NCBI GenBank assembly: GCA_903870015.1
Contig: CAIQBE010000038.1
Location: 1-41,154, forward strand
Source: an uncultured Thiotrichales bacterium
Lineage (GTDB): Bacteria; Pseudomonadota; Gammaproteobacteria; Francisellales; CACEW01
DNA: 41,154 nucleotides
Reading direction: 5' to 3'
Part shown: positions 15,184 through 25,108 of the stretch, piece by piece
How the letters are laid out: each line of letters opens with the position of its first letter
How positions within the stretch are numbered: the first letter of the stretch is position 1
Notes under the pieces: model-generated
Told to the model about the DNA's origin: nothing
Seen by the model: only the letters and a program-made list of their open reading frames with translations
Database searches by the model: none
Position numbers and translations under genes: made by a program

Positions 15184-17733
15184 TTATTTTGAATGACCTT
15201 TTGCACTCACCAATAACTGCTCTTTTTTATCCAGACTTAAGCTAATGACACGAAGCATGGTGTCATCAACCATCGCCTCTAAAATTAGCGTTGATAACTC
15301 GGGCATGATTTTAGCTTTAATCAAGGTGTCGATGTTGCGCGCACCCATTTCGATGTCAGTACAGCTTTTAGCAAGATAATCCAAAATATCATGGCCAAAA
15401 TTAAGTGTGATTTTATATTGCTTAAATAAGCGCTCAGCCAAGCTATTTAATTTTAATTGCGCAATATTGGAAAGCTCGAGTGCGGTTAAATTTTTATAGG
15501 GAATAATAGTTAAACGCGCCAAAAGTGCCGGCTTAAACCAATGGCTTAAAATTGGGCGAATCTCTGCTAAAAGCTTAGACATGGATATATCTGGATCATT
15601 TATGCATTGATCTGTAACTTCAGCACTGGCTAGATTACTGGTTAAGAAAATAACGCTTTGACTAAAATCAACTTCCCGGCCTTCACCATCAGTGAGCACC
15701 CCTTTATCAAACACTTGATAAAATAAATTCAGCACATCTAAACTGGCTTTTTCGACTTCATCAAGCAAGATGACGCTATAGGGTCTTTTGCGCACTGCTT
15801 CAGTCAAGCGCCCACCTTCACCGTAACCGACATACCCTGGCGGGGAACCAATCAAACGACTAATGGTATGCTGCTCTTGAAATTCGCTCATATTAATTGT
15901 AATTAAACTATCCTCGCCGCCAAAGAGTATATCGGCTATGGCAAGCGCCGTTTCAGTTTTACCTACACCACTAGGGCCGACTAGCAAAAATACCCCCATG
16001 GGTTGACAGGGATCATTTAATCCGGCCTTGGCCATTTTAAGTTGCTCGCTAATGTACTCAAGCGCCTGATCCTGACCTTTGATGCGCTTTTTAAGCTCCG
16101 CATCTAATATCAATAATGCACTCGATTCATCTCGCAGCATCTTACCCAAAGGAATATGAGTCCAATCAGATACAATTTTGGCAATGCAGTCAGAATCAAC
16201 TTCATAAGAAACCAGCGGTGCATCGCCTTGAATATTGATAAGTGTCTGGTGCAGACTCGACAATGCTTTACTTGTAATATCTGTAGCACGCAAAGTGATG
16301 ATTTTTTGTATCAGCGCAATTTCTTTCTGCCATTGTTGTGCAATTTTTTTATGTTGACGCTCCAAGATTTTAAGGGCCGCTTTAATATCGCGAGGACGTG
16401 TAGGCTCAATAACAATCCCATAGCTTGCATCACGCAAGAGCCCTGCGTGCTCACAAGTTAATGTTGCGATCTCTAAATTAATTTGCTCAAGCTGGCTTGG
16501 CTCCGCCACCAAATTAACTTTAATACGCGCAGCCGCCGTATCGAGTAAATCAATGGCCTTGTCAGGCTGTTGCCGATCAGGAATATAGCGCGTTGATAAC
16601 TGCACCGCCATTTGCAGGGCATCATCACGAATTACAACACCATGCGCAGCTTCATAACTCATTCGCAGGCCACGTAAAATCATTAATGTTTGTTGATCAT
16701 CGAACGCTTTCACTTTGATTAATTGAAAACGCCGGGTAAGCGCAGGATCTTTTTCAATATGTTTTTTATATTCCGACCAAGTGGTCGCAGCAATGACACG
16801 AATTTGTCCGCGCGCTAAGGCAGGCTTTAATAAATTGGCAGCATCGTGCCCACCTGCGCCTATTAACAAATGCGCTTCATCAATAAACATAATAATTGGG
16901 ACCGTTGATTGATCAAGCTCTTGTAAAAGATTTTTAATGCGATGCTCAAATTCGCCTTTAACACTAGCGCCTGCTTCTAGAGCCCCTAAATTTAAAGTGA
17001 GCAAGCGTACTTTTTGGAGTTGCTCGGGCACTGCGCCTTGAATAATTTTTAAAGCCAAGCCTTCGGCTAACGCGGTTTTCCCCACGCCAGCCTCGCCAAT
17101 TAAAATGGGATTATTTTTACGGCGTCGGCATAAAACATCAATCATTTGACGAATTTCATGCTCTCGACCATACACAGGATCCAACTGCTGGGCGTGGGCT
17201 TTTTGAGTTAAGTCTTCACAAAATTTTTCAAGCACACCGTCACGAGCACTCACTGATATTGCCTGAGCTTCGATAGAGACTTGAGTAATTTTCAAAAAAT
17301 CCTGATATAAAGACTCTAAGTTAAGATTAGCAAAAGTTTCTTGCCGTGCATGGCTGCGAGTATATTGAACCCATGCCAACAATAGCGCCCCACTAGAAAT
17401 ATGCTCACGATTAAAATTAACGGAAGCAATCAGCCAGGCTTGTTCTAAAATCTCAAAAATATTTTGGGCAAAAATAGGCTTACCACTATTGCCTTTGGCA
17501 AACTCAGTGAGTTCACGCTGTAAATTGATTTTAAGCAACTCACTATTGATATTTTGCGCGCTTAACAACAAATGAATCTCGGCCTGCTGATGCGCCAAAA
17601 GTTTAATAAAAAAGTGGTTCAGGGTAATGTCATAATGGCCTTCACTCATGCATAATCCAGCCGCCCCCTCGAGTGCAGATGAGCTATAGCTATTTAATTT
17701 TTTGACAAGTTGCTTAAAATTAATATTGATCAC
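15184..17733 (-). CDS. tssH: Type VI secretion ATPase TssH/ClpV
   Basis: ClpV disassembles contracted TssB/TssC sheaths so that the type VI apparatus can fire again. This 849-aa protein has a ClpN-like N-domain (about 1-150, with [22 protein letters not shown] as in ClpV, not ClpB), AAA1 with [15 protein letters not shown] and [11 protein letters not shown], a middle region, and AAA2 with [11 protein letters not shown] and [22 protein letters not shown] and [12 protein letters not shown] segments are typical. The start is GTG at 17733 without a clear ribosome binding site, behind a near-consensus promoter. No other type VI gene lies in the window, which is unusual because tssH is normally inside a cluster. 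A ClpB chaperone is the alternative, but the N-domain argues against it. Confidence 0.88.
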   Translation of the reverse strand: MININFKQLVKKLNSYSSSALEGAAGLCMSEGHYDITLNHFFIKLLAHQQAEIHLLLSAQNINSELLKINLQRELTEFAKGNSGKPIFAQNIFEILEQAWLIASVNFNREHISSGALLLAWVQYTRSHARQETFANLNLESLYQDFLKITQVSIEAQAISVSARDGVLEKFCEDLTQKAHAQQLDPVYGREHEIRQMIDVLCRRRKNNPILIGEAGVGKTALAEGLALKIIQGAVPEQLQKVRLLTLNLGALEAGASVKGEFEHRIKNLLQELDQSTVPIIMFIDEAHLLIGAGGHDAANLLKPALARGQIRVIAATTWSEYKKHIEKDPALTRRFQLIKVKAFDDQQTLMILRGLRMSYEAAHGVVIRDDALQMAVQLSTRYIPDRQQPDKAIDLLDTAAARIKVNLVAEPSQLEQINLEIATLTCEHAGLLRDASYGIVIEPTRPRDIKAALKILERQHKKIAQQWQKEIALIQKIITLRATDITSKALSSLHQTLINIQGDAPLVSYEVDSDCIAKIVSDWTHIPLGKMLRDESSALLILDAELKKRIKGQDQALEYISEQLKMAKAGLNDPCQPMGVFLLVGPSGVGKTETALAIADILFGGEDSLITINMSEFQEQHTISRLIGSPPGYVGYGEGGRLTEAVRKRPYSVILLDEVEKASLDVLNLFYQVFDKGVLTDGEGREVDFSQSVIFLTSNLASAEVTDQCINDPDISMSKLLAEIRPILSHWFKPALLARLTIIPYKNLTALELSNIAQLKLNSLAERLFKQYKITLNFGHDILDYLAKSCTDIEMGARNIDTLIKAKIMPELSTLILEAMVDDTMLRVISLSLDKKEQLLVSAKGHSK

Positions 17734-17763
17734 AACACAAGACCATGACTCTTAATTAAACTG

Positions 17764-17792
17764 ATTATATAGAGATCAGATAAAGAATGCAA
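17764..17792 (-). promoter_or_regulatory. Predicted sigma70 promoter of tssH
   Basis: TTGCAT (17787-17792), a 17-bp spacer and TATAAT (17764-17769) on the minus strand predict a start near 17757, about 24 nt before the GTG. Confidence 0.65.
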
Positions 17793-17888
17793 ACTTTTGT
17801 GCCGCTTGACTAACAGGGCTTAAAAAGAAAAGTTAATTGAGTCCTTAACGACTGATGAATGCTTCACATTATCAGGATGATGCGCTTT

Positions 17889-18851
17889 CTAAAATCCAGC
17901 AAACATCATACTAAGCGATTCACCAGAGCTAATTCTGCGAATCGCCTCTGAAAGCATTGGTGCGAGCGTGGCTTGTTTAATCTTACCACAAGCACGCGCT
18001 TCGTCTGATAACGGAATAGAATCTGTGACCACTAATTCAGTTAAAGCCGAATTTTGAATATTTTGAATGGCATTGCCTGAGAGCACCGGATGCGTCGAAT
18101 ACGCAAAAACTTCGCCAGCGCCATTTTCAATCAATGCGCTCGCTGCTTTACATAATGTACCCGCCGTATCGACCATATCGTCAACCATCAAACAGGTACG
18201 CTCGCTAACATCACCAATAATATGCATCACTTGCGCATCATTGGCCTTAGGGCGGCGTTTATCAATAATTGCTAAATCACAATTTAAAATTTTGGCAAGC
18301 GCTCGAGCACGCACAACACCGCCCACATCAGGTGAAACCACAACTGGGGAAAATTTAAAGTTTTGCGTCCGCATATGCTCAACTAAGACAGGCGTACCAA
18401 ATACATTATCTAAGGGAATATTAAAAAAGCCCTGGATCTGCTCCGCATGAATATCAACTGTAATGATTCGATTCACCCCCACGGTTGTGAGCATATCAGC
18501 AACCATGCGCGCAGTAATAGGCACACGTGCTGAACGCACACGGCGATCTTGGCGGGCATAACCAAAATAAGGAATAATTGCGGTAATTCTGGCAGCCGAA
18601 GAGCGACGCAAAGCATCGGTCAAAGTTAAAATTTCCATCAAATGATCATTGGAGGGTGGGCTCGTAGACTGTAAAATATAAACATCTCTACCACGAACAT
18701 TTTCATGAATCTCAACATGAGGCTCGCCATCAGAAAATTTAGAGACCGTCGCTTGCCCTAAGGTAACACCAAGCTGCATTGAAATCGCATGAGCGAGCTC
18801 TGGGTTAGCGTTGCCGGAAAATAACATGAACTTGTTACTGCTATTATGCAC
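17889..18851 (-). CDS. prs: Ribose-phosphate pyrophosphokinase
   Basis: The enzyme makes PRPP from ribose 5-phosphate and ATP, feeding purine, pyrimidine, NAD, His and Trp synthesis. It is 320 aa with a GTG start at 18851 supported by GGGAG six bases upstream; an ATG eight codons in is the alternative and matches the family start ([12 protein letters not shown]) more closely. Motifs include [46 protein letters not shown] and the PRPP loop [11 protein letters not shown]. tRNA-Gln lies 21 bp upstream, as in several gammaproteobacteria, but ispE is missing. Confidence 0.98.
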   Translation of the reverse strand: MHNSSNKFMLFSGNANPELAHAISMQLGVTLGQATVSKFSDGEPHVEIHENVRGRDVYILQSTSPPSNDHLMEILTLTDALRRSSAARITAIIPYFGYARQDRRVRSARVPITARMVADMLTTVGVNRIITVDIHAEQIQGFFNIPLDNVFGTPVLVEHMRTQNFKFSPVVVSPDVGGVVRARALAKILNCDLAIIDKRRPKANDAQVMHIIGDVSERTCLMVDDMVDTAGTLCKAASALIENGAGEVFAYSTHPVLSGNAIQNIQNSALTELVVTDSIPLSDEARACGKIKQATLAPMLSEAIRRISSGESLSMMFAGF

Positions 18852-18872
18852 AGGCGACTCCCAGAGAAAGAT

Positions 18873-18947
18873 TGGCTGGGCTGCTAGGATTCGAACCTAG
18901 GGATGGCGGGATCAAAACCCGCTGCCTTACCACTTGGCTACAGCCCA
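18873..18947 (-). tRNA. tRNA-Gln (anticodon UUG)
   Basis: The minus strand folds into a full cloverleaf: acceptor TGGGCTG/CAGCCCA, D arm GCCAAGTGGTAAGGC, anticodon stem GCGGG/CCCGC with loop TTTTGAT giving anticodon TTG, T arm CTAGG-TTCGAAT-CCTAG, discriminator G and encoded CCA. It lies between comF and prs, in the same direction. Confidence 0.98.
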
Positions 18948-19027
18948 ATTTGAGTGCCTTATTGTGCCCTAGTTTTTTATAAAATTCAAGAGCTTTTAGA
19001 AAAATATCTCGAAAAACATTAAAATGC

Positions 19028-19705
19028 TTAAAAAAAACTCAGAGAATGCGCCCGAAACAGCGCAATCACATCCACTCGCTCAATGCCTGATTTGATCAGT
19101 TCGAGCGCTAAGGCATTTACGGTGGTTCCTGTGGTAAATATATCATCGAGCAAGACGACATGCTTAAAAGCCTGATGTTTTTCGACTTTAAAACTGGCCT
19201 TAAGATTCGCATGTCGGGCTTGGGCATCCAAGCGCGCTTGTGCTGGCGTGTGCTTTATTTTTTGGACCACATGCGGATTAACATTAATATGATACGCTCG
19301 CCCCAAGCGTTTGGCCAATTCATGCGCCTGATTAAAACCACGCCCTAACATGCGCCAACGATGCATGGGCACGGGAATAATCACTTCAGGCTGATGCGCT
19401 TTAAAATAATCACTCAGTGACTCAATCATCAGATTGGCAAAAATGGGGAGTAACAATAAGTTTTGATAAAACTTTAAATCATGCAATAAGTATCGCGCCA
19501 TGGCATTGTAATAAAACGGCACTGCCAATGTTTCAAAATGCCATTCTTTTTGCAAGCAAGCACCGCACATTTCACTGCTTAGCATGCTTGTCTTGCACAT
19601 AGGACAAGACTGATTAAGGTCAATGACATCAAAACCACGAATACAATCAGAACAAAGCACTTGTCCCCAAGAGGTTTTATTAAAACAGACATAGCACCTT
19701 GTCAT
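19028..19705 (-). CDS. comF: ComF/GntX-family phosphoribosyltransferase-like protein
   Basis: ComF proteins are needed for DNA uptake in naturally competent bacteria. This 225-aa protein has N-terminal zinc-binding Cys pairs (CYVC at residue 4, CSDC at 18, CPMC at 34, CGAC at 48), HRWRMLGRGFNQAHELAKRL and a C-terminal PRPP-binding loop VVLLDDIFTTGTT. It is probably cytoplasmic. It is divergent from bioC, an arrangement common in gammaproteobacteria, where comF lies in the bio region. Confidence 0.94.
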   Translation of the reverse strand: MTRCYVCFNKTSWGQVLCSDCIRGFDVIDLNQSCPMCKTSMLSSEMCGACLQKEWHFETLAVPFYYNAMARYLLHDLKFYQNLLLLPIFANLMIESLSDYFKAHQPEVIIPVPMHRWRMLGRGFNQAHELAKRLGRAYHINVNPHVVQKIKHTPAQARLDAQARHANLKASFKVEKHQAFKHVVLLDDIFTTGTTVNALALELIKSGIERVDVIALFRAHSLSFF

Positions 19706-19762
19706 TTCTACACTTAAGAATTATGATGAGGCAGATATTATAACAGTTTATGCACAAAATTC

Positions 19763-20623
19763 ATGCAAAATTTTGATTACCGCGCGCTTAAAAAAGGCTT
19801 TAACAAAACCGCCAAAACTTATGAAGCCAATGCCATGCTAGCAAAATCAACGGGGGAAGCCTTAATCGAACGCCTGCAAAGCATCAAAATAGCCCCTCAA
19901 AGAATTTTGGATATCGGCTCAGGCACAGGGGCTCTTAACAAAAAATTAAGAAAACTTTACCCGAAAGCAAAAATTTTTAATATTGATCTTGCCGAACAAC
20001 GCTTACGTCAAACTAAAGTACTACGTTTTGGACTGAATGCACCCATGCTAGTTTGTGCGGATGCCCACGCCCTACCCTTTAGCGACAAAAGCTTTGACCT
20101 TATTATTTCCAACCTATGCTGGCACTGGGTTGATCATTTGGGACAAGCGATTTATGAGGCAAAGCGCGTGCTTAATGTCGGCGGCACATTACTGTTTAGC
20201 ACCCTGGGCCCCGACACCTTAAGAGAACTTGGCGCTGCGTTTTACAGCGCCTCATCTAATCCTCATATTATTCCATTTTTTGACATGCATGATGTCGGAG
20301 ATGCATTGCTTAAGGCCGGCTTTGCTGACCCCGTCATGGATGCTGAGCCCATGCTCTTACATTTTAAAAAACCAGAAAAGCTCTTTAAAATGCTGCGTGA
20401 TACAGGCGAAGGCAATTACTTATCTTTACGCCATCGCGGCTTAAGTGGCAAAAAAATGTTTGCGCAAGTAAAAAAATACTATGAAAATTTCAAATTAGAC
20501 AAAACCTATCCCGCCACTTTTGAAATTGTCTTTGGCTACGCTTGGCGACCAGAGGACTCAAGCCGCTTAGATCAAAATAATGAAATTAGCATCCCAATGA
20601 GTAAAATCAAACGTAGAAAATAA
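19763..20623 (+). CDS. bioC: Malonyl-ACP O-methyltransferase BioC
   Basis: BioC methylates malonyl-ACP so that the fatty-acid machinery can build the pimeloyl chain for biotin. The 286-aa protein has a class I SAM-binding fold, LDIGSGTGALN near residue 52, then ADAHALPFSDKSFDLIISN and the BioC-specific FSTLGPDTLRELG and DMHDVGDALLKAGFADPVMD. It is longer than E. coli BioC (251 aa) because of a basic C-terminal extension ending KIKRRK. bioA, B, F, D and H are not nearby, so the gene is isolated from its pathway. The ATG lacks a strong ribosome binding site. Confidence 0.92.
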   Translation: MQNFDYRALKKGFNKTAKTYEANAMLAKSTGEALIERLQSIKIAPQRILDIGSGTGALNKKLRKLYPKAKIFNIDLAEQRLRQTKVLRFGLNAPMLVCADAHALPFSDKSFDLIISNLCWHWVDHLGQAIYEAKRVLNVGGTLLFSTLGPDTLRELGAAFYSASSNPHIIPFFDMHDVGDALLKAGFADPVMDAEPMLLHFKKPEKLFKMLRDTGEGNYLSLRHRGLSGKKMFAQVKKYYENFKLDKTYPATFEIVFGYAWRPEDSSRLDQNNEISIPMSKIKRRK

Positions 20624-20672
20624 TTCGAAAAAACATTAGAATACCCACATAGACTAAAAAAGGTTTTCGTTT

Positions 20673-22022
20673 ATGTTAACGCTTAAAGCAGTGGCACAAA
20701 AAATAGGTGCTGAATTCAAAGGCAATGACCTAGAACTAAAAGGCGTGAGCATTGATACACGTACGATCAAACCGGGGGATTTATTTGTTGCACTGAAAGC
20801 CACACGCGATGGCCATGATTTTGCAGCAGAAGCAGTCAACAAGGGCGCCAGCTGCTTGTTAGTGGATCATCCACTTGACCTTAACGTGCCGCAAATTATT
20901 GTTAAAGATACCTTAATCGGCCTGGGCGATTTGGCCCGAGCCTGGCGTCAACAATTTCATATCCCCGTCATTGCCTTAACAGGCACCGCTGGCAAAACCA
21001 CCACCAAAGAAATGATTTTTAGCATCTTAAGTCAAATCGGACCCACACTCGCAACCCAAGCAAATCTTAACAATGCCATTGGCGTACCCCTTACTTTGTT
21101 AAATTTACGCCAAGAACATAAGTATGCAGTGATTGAAATTGGCACCAACAGCCCAGGCGAGATCAGTTATGCCGTGTCTATTGCATGCCCAACGGAAGCA
21201 CTGATCACCAACATCCACTCCCAACACATAGAAAAGCTGGGTTCCATTGAAGGCGTCTCGCAAGAAAAGTCCGATATTTTTACCGCACTAACAGAGCAAG
21301 GTATTGCGATCATTAATCATGACGAACCTTTTGCAGCATCGTGGGAAGCAAAAATTGCCACCGAGCATCGTGTTACTTTTGGCCTAAGCAATCACGCCGA
21401 TGTCCGCGCCGAGCATATTCATTATGATTTTCAGTGCTGTGAATTTGATTTAATTTCGCCATTAGGCATTCAGTCTATCGCCATTCCTGTCGGAGGGCAG
21501 CATATCATCATGAATGCACTGGGCGCGACAGCCGCAACTTTAGCGCTAGGCGCGACCCTAGAACAAGTAGCCAATGGCCTGGCACAGCTAAAATCTGTTG
21601 GAGGCCGATTTAAGCTCTATCATCTGCCAACAGGGGCAATGCTAATTGATGATGCCTACAATGCGAGTTTCAAATCCGTTGAAAATGCAATCGATGCCGT
21701 AAAAACTTTCAACGGTAAAAAGATTTTTGTAATGACCAATATGGGCGAGATGGGGCAAAATGCCGAGCATTATCATCAAAAGATGGGCGAACAATTTAAC
21801 GCTGCCGGCTTTGACGCAGTGTTTTTATATGGCAACAAAGATCTCTTAGCTGCAGCGCTGCGCGCCTGCCCTAAAGCGCAATACTTTAAAGAAAAAACTG
21901 AAATCATTGATGCCCTCTTACCTTATGCGCACCAAAATGATACTCTGATTCTAGTAAAAGGTGCTCATGCACATCGAATGGATCAAATTGCGACCCAGAT
22001 TCGTGAATATTTAAAGGCGTAA
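20673..22022 (+). CDS. murF: UDP-MurNAc-tripeptide-D-Ala-D-Ala ligase
   Basis: MurF adds D-Ala-D-Ala to the UDP-MurNAc-tripeptide, the last cytoplasmic step of peptidoglycan precursor synthesis. This 449-aa Mur ligase has GVSIDTRTIKPGDLFVALKA in the N-terminal domain, the ATP loop ALTGTAGKTTTKEM (about 107-120), LNNAIGVPLTLL, EIGTNSPGEI and DDAYNASFKSVENA. AAAAAGG precedes the ATG. It lies outside the division and cell-wall cluster, where murF normally sits between murE and mraY. The tolC-like gene follows after one base. Confidence 0.97.
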   Translation: MLTLKAVAQKIGAEFKGNDLELKGVSIDTRTIKPGDLFVALKATRDGHDFAAEAVNKGASCLLVDHPLDLNVPQIIVKDTLIGLGDLARAWRQQFHIPVIALTGTAGKTTTKEMIFSILSQIGPTLATQANLNNAIGVPLTLLNLRQEHKYAVIEIGTNSPGEISYAVSIACPTEALITNIHSQHIEKLGSIEGVSQEKSDIFTALTEQGIAIINHDEPFAASWEAKIATEHRVTFGLSNHADVRAEHIHYDFQCCEFDLISPLGIQSIAIPVGGQHIIMNALGATAATLALGATLEQVANGLAQLKSVGGRFKLYHLPTGAMLIDDAYNASFKSVENAIDAVKTFNGKKIFVMTNMGEMGQNAEHYHQKMGEQFNAAGFDAVFLYGNKDLLAAALRACPKAQYFKEKTEIIDALLPYAHQNDTLILVKGAHAHRMDQIATQIREYLKA

Positions 22023-22023
22023 C

Positions 22024-23379
22024 ATGAAGTTAAAATCACTGACATACACGATTTTTTTATTATCACTACTCAATGTAAACGCCCATGCTGCGGATTTACT
22101 CAGCGTTTATAAAGATGCCAGTACCGGCTCACCTCAATTATCAACATATTTAAATACAGCCCTGGCAACGAGCGAAGGTTTAACCGAAAATATTGGCACA
22201 CTCTTACCGCAAGTAACCGCAACAGCGAATATCAGCGCCAATAACTTTAACGGCTATGGTACCAATACCAATTACACCAATGCGAATTATGGCGTATCCA
22301 TCACTCAACAAGTATTTAATTATTCCGACTTTGCAAATGTCGCCACAGCAAAATTTCAAAAGAATTCAGCCATGGCAACTTACAAAAGCCAACAACAGCA
22401 ATTTATCTTAAGCGTGGCCGAGGCTTATTTTAACGTCTTAACTGCACAATATAATCTAGGACTTGCCAATGCACAGTACGATTTTTTGAAAAAAACTTTA
22501 GACCAAACACAAGCGAAATTTGCGACCGGCATCGGGACATACACCGACGTTGCCCAAGCACGTGCCAATGCTAACACAGCTTATGCCACAATGATTGAAA
22601 ATCAAAATAACTTAGCTATTGCTAATGAAAATTTACGTACATTTACAGGCAAAGAAGAAACCAACCTCGCAGGCATTACGAACGATGGGAGCTTTCCAAT
22701 CATCGCCCCTGAACCTGCCAATCTCAACTACTGGGTAACACTTGCCGAAGCACAAAACCCCTTACTATTAGCACAAGTACAAACCGAAAATGCCGCACTG
22801 GCAACAGTACACGCTAACGTAGGCAATCAATTACCCAACGTCTTTATTCAGGCCAATTATGAAAAAAACTATTACAATAATGGCGCACCAACAGTGATAA
22901 CACAAGGGTACAACCCCTACGAACAAGAATCAATCGAATTAGGCGTGAGCTGGACCATATTTGCAGGCGGCGAGCTCATGTCACGAACACTACAAGCCGC
23001 TGATCAATACGTCAGCCAAGAAAATACCAGCACTAACTTATACCGCCAAACCGATAACCAAACCACGCAAGATTATCTAAGCGTCTTGGCCAGTATCGCG
23101 CAAATTAAAGCCTATCAACAATCTCAAGTTTCGGCCTTGGCAAGCCTACAAGAATTTGACGCTAAATATAAAGTAGGCACCGCAACCATCGTCGATGTCC
23201 TCAATGCCACCCAAACCTTATACCAAGCACGCTTTAATCTGGCCCAAGCAATGAATGAATATATCGACAACTTCCTAAGCCTAAAAGCCGATGTGGGCAC
23301 ACTCTCAGAACAAGATCTAGCAAATATTAACCAATATCTAAAAATAACACCAACAATACCTGAAAAAACGACATCCTAA
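22024..23379 (+). CDS. tolC: TolC-like outer-membrane efflux/secretion channel
   Basis: TolC proteins form trimeric channels through the outer membrane and periplasm for type I secretion and drug efflux. This 451-aa protein has a signal peptide (residues 1-22, ending NAHA), then DLLSVYKDAS. Two repeated halves each contain long helices and outer-membrane strand segments (YGVSITQQVFNYSDF; IELGVSWTIFAGGE), as in the OEP family. QARANANTAYATMIENQNNLAIANENLRTFTG and VGTATIVDVLNATQTLYQARFNLAQ are typical heptad regions. It starts one base after murF, so the two are probably co-transcribed. No adaptor or pump gene is adjacent. Confidence 0.92.
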   Translation: MKLKSLTYTIFLLSLLNVNAHAADLLSVYKDASTGSPQLSTYLNTALATSEGLTENIGTLLPQVTATANISANNFNGYGTNTNYTNANYGVSITQQVFNYSDFANVATAKFQKNSAMATYKSQQQQFILSVAEAYFNVLTAQYNLGLANAQYDFLKKTLDQTQAKFATGIGTYTDVAQARANANTAYATMIENQNNLAIANENLRTFTGKEETNLAGITNDGSFPIIAPEPANLNYWVTLAEAQNPLLLAQVQTENAALATVHANVGNQLPNVFIQANYEKNYYNNGAPTVITQGYNPYEQESIELGVSWTIFAGGELMSRTLQAADQYVSQENTSTNLYRQTDNQTTQDYLSVLASIAQIKAYQQSQVSALASLQEFDAKYKVGTATIVDVLNATQTLYQARFNLAQAMNEYIDNFLSLKADVGTLSEQDLANINQYLKITPTIPEKTTS

Positions 23380-23433
23380 GAGATGGCGCAGATTAATAAT
23401 GGATTATTAACGAGGCAAAAAAGGAGTATTAAC

Positions 23434-24069
23434 ATGATGATAGGCGATAATTATAGCGTTCAGCAAAAACAACAATTAGATGCTCTGTTACGCATTGAAA
23501 CAAAAGCCGGCGCGATACCTCGTTCTGTGGAAAAATTATTGCACTGCGGTAAAGAATCCAGCCCTGCTTTAACGCGCGCAACTGCCTTGAGCTCATTGAG
23601 CAATATAATGGCAAGACTCACACGACACCCACTACAAACCTTACGCTTAAATATCCTTCAAAACCCATACCACCAAGATCTATTGACTAAAGACTTTGTC
23701 AACTGGATTAAATATTTACAAAGCAGGTATTTACTTAACCCCCAAATAGCATCCAGCATTGTCATTCCATTACAAAATTATTTTCGCGATAGCTATAATG
23801 GCGGCCCTATTTTGGAAGGCCTTTTTACAAATAAAAGCTCCGCCGAAGTAATAGACAGTTACTATAAATCATTAACCCCTAGTGATGATAGTATCAAAAC
23901 AAGATTCCTTACTCTAGCAAGAGAAAATTTTACCGAGGAAGTAGTAGCTAGCATGCTATGGAGCGCCCAAGACGTAAAACCCTCCACGGACGCCCAAGGC
24001 GCTTTTTCTACCCATTATTGGCGTGAAGACCAAACAACATGGCCAGGACCCAGCCATATAGGATGGTAA
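23434..24069 (+). CDS. Unrecognised 211-aa protein
   Basis: The start at 23434 is chosen over an earlier in-frame ATG (23383) because AAGGAG stands seven bases upstream. The protein is largely helical, without signal peptide or membrane segment. Visible features are a basic helical stretch about residues 55-80 and a Trp-rich C-terminus (YWREDQTTWPGPSHIGW). I recognise no family. It follows the tolC-like gene by 54 bp and could be in the same transcript. It is probably a lineage-specific gene. Confidence 0.8.
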   Translation: MMIGDNYSVQQKQQLDALLRIETKAGAIPRSVEKLLHCGKESSPALTRATALSSLSNIMARLTRHPLQTLRLNILQNPYHQDLLTKDFVNWIKYLQSRYLLNPQIASSIVIPLQNYFRDSYNGGPILEGLFTNKSSAEVIDSYYKSLTPSDDSIKTRFLTLARENFTEEVVASMLWSAQDVKPSTDAQGAFSTHYWREDQTTWPGPSHIGW

Positions 24070-24190
24070 TATCTAATAAGCCAGCATGCAAGACAAAATC
24101 CACCGTCACAAATCACAAAAACATTGACTTTTTATGATCAGAATGCCAAGCTTTAGCTTAGGGTCATTAGGATAATGAAAGGATTATTTT

Positions 24191-24664
24191 ATGCAAGAGC
24201 CAAAAGCACTCAAGCCCGCTTGTATTTTGTTGTTGCTTTCCCTTGGCCTATACCTTTTGGCTAACATCGTGCCTAACATCATTTCTCCCGGAAGCTCCTT
24301 ACCATTGTCTCTCTATTTATTACCTGTGAAGGCCTTAATTTATGCCTTTCTTATTTGGCAAATATGGTGCGGTCAAAACTGGGCTCGCATTATCACAGTA
24401 TTTCTTTATTTGCTGACCTTGACCTACGCCCTCTGTTTTGCCCTGTTAGCCCCTAGACTGCCTGAAATTATGCAAATTATGAATACAACCCATAACCCTA
24501 CGCCTGATGATATCAGCCATTTTTTAAGCCAAAGCCATTATGACGCCGCTACAATAATCACAATTGTTTTAATGGGCATAGAAAAAACACTTGAAGCAAT
24601 TGCCATTTTTTTATTATTTAGTGAAACCAGTAATGTGTTTTTCAACAAAAACCAAGAGGAATGA
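24191..24664 (+). CDS. Small four-helix membrane protein (paralogue 1)
   Basis: This 157-aa protein has four predicted membrane segments (about 11-28, 43-61, 66-86, 120-144). GAAAGGA precedes the ATG. Family unknown; it resembles general bacterial small integral membrane proteins with a motif YAFLIWQIWCGQNWARI between helices 2 and 3. The next gene carries the same motif and the same layout, so the two are tandem paralogues. A TTGACT lies 60 bp upstream, but no good -10 follows. Confidence 0.85.
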   Translation: MQEPKALKPACILLLLSLGLYLLANIVPNIISPGSSLPLSLYLLPVKALIYAFLIWQIWCGQNWARIITVFLYLLTLTYALCFALLAPRLPEIMQIMNTTHNPTPDDISHFLSQSHYDAATIITIVLMGIEKTLEAIAIFLLFSETSNVFFNKNQEE

Positions 24665-24668
24665 GACC

Positions 24669-25100
24669 ATGACAATGAGCAGTGAACAAAAGCTAAAACG
24701 GGCCATTCAGTTATTAAGCATCGACTTAGTAATTAATATTCTCTTGGGCTGCGCCATGCTGCACTTAACATTGCCCGGCATGGGGATTACGATCAAAGTG
24801 ATACTCATCATGATCAGCGCATTGATCTATGCCTTTTTCATATGGCAAATCAATTTAAAACAAAATTGGGCCCGTATTACCAGCATGATTATTTTTATCG
24901 GCAATTTACTGGGTACTGCGCAGAGTTATGCAACGTTTAATAATATCTCAAGCATCATGAACAATTTCGGCCTGTCGCATACCGCCCTGGTCATAGTATA
25001 TTTAATCATTCCAATTATCCAGCGCATTATCGAAGGCACCGCCCTATACTTTTTGTTCACCAAAGACACTAGTAAACTATTTAAGAAAAAATCAAAATAA
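24669..25100 (+). CDS. Small four-helix membrane protein (paralogue 2)
   Basis: This 143-aa protein starts at the ATG at 24669, which has AGAGGA upstream; the frame is open from 24591 but that part overlaps paralogue 1. Four membrane segments and LIYAFFIWQINLKQNWARI match paralogue 1 (IWQI, QNWARI), and both end in a helix followed by a Lys/Asn-rich tail (SKLFKKKSK; SNVFFNKNQEE). The intergenic gap is 4 bp, so translation is likely coupled and the products may act together. Confidence 0.87.
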   Translation: MTMSSEQKLKRAIQLLSIDLVINILLGCAMLHLTLPGMGITIKVILIMISALIYAFFIWQINLKQNWARITSMIIFIGNLLGTAQSYATFNNISSIMNNFGLSHTALVIVYLIIPIIQRIIEGTALYFLFTKDTSKLFKKKSK

Positions 25101-25108
25101 AAACGATA

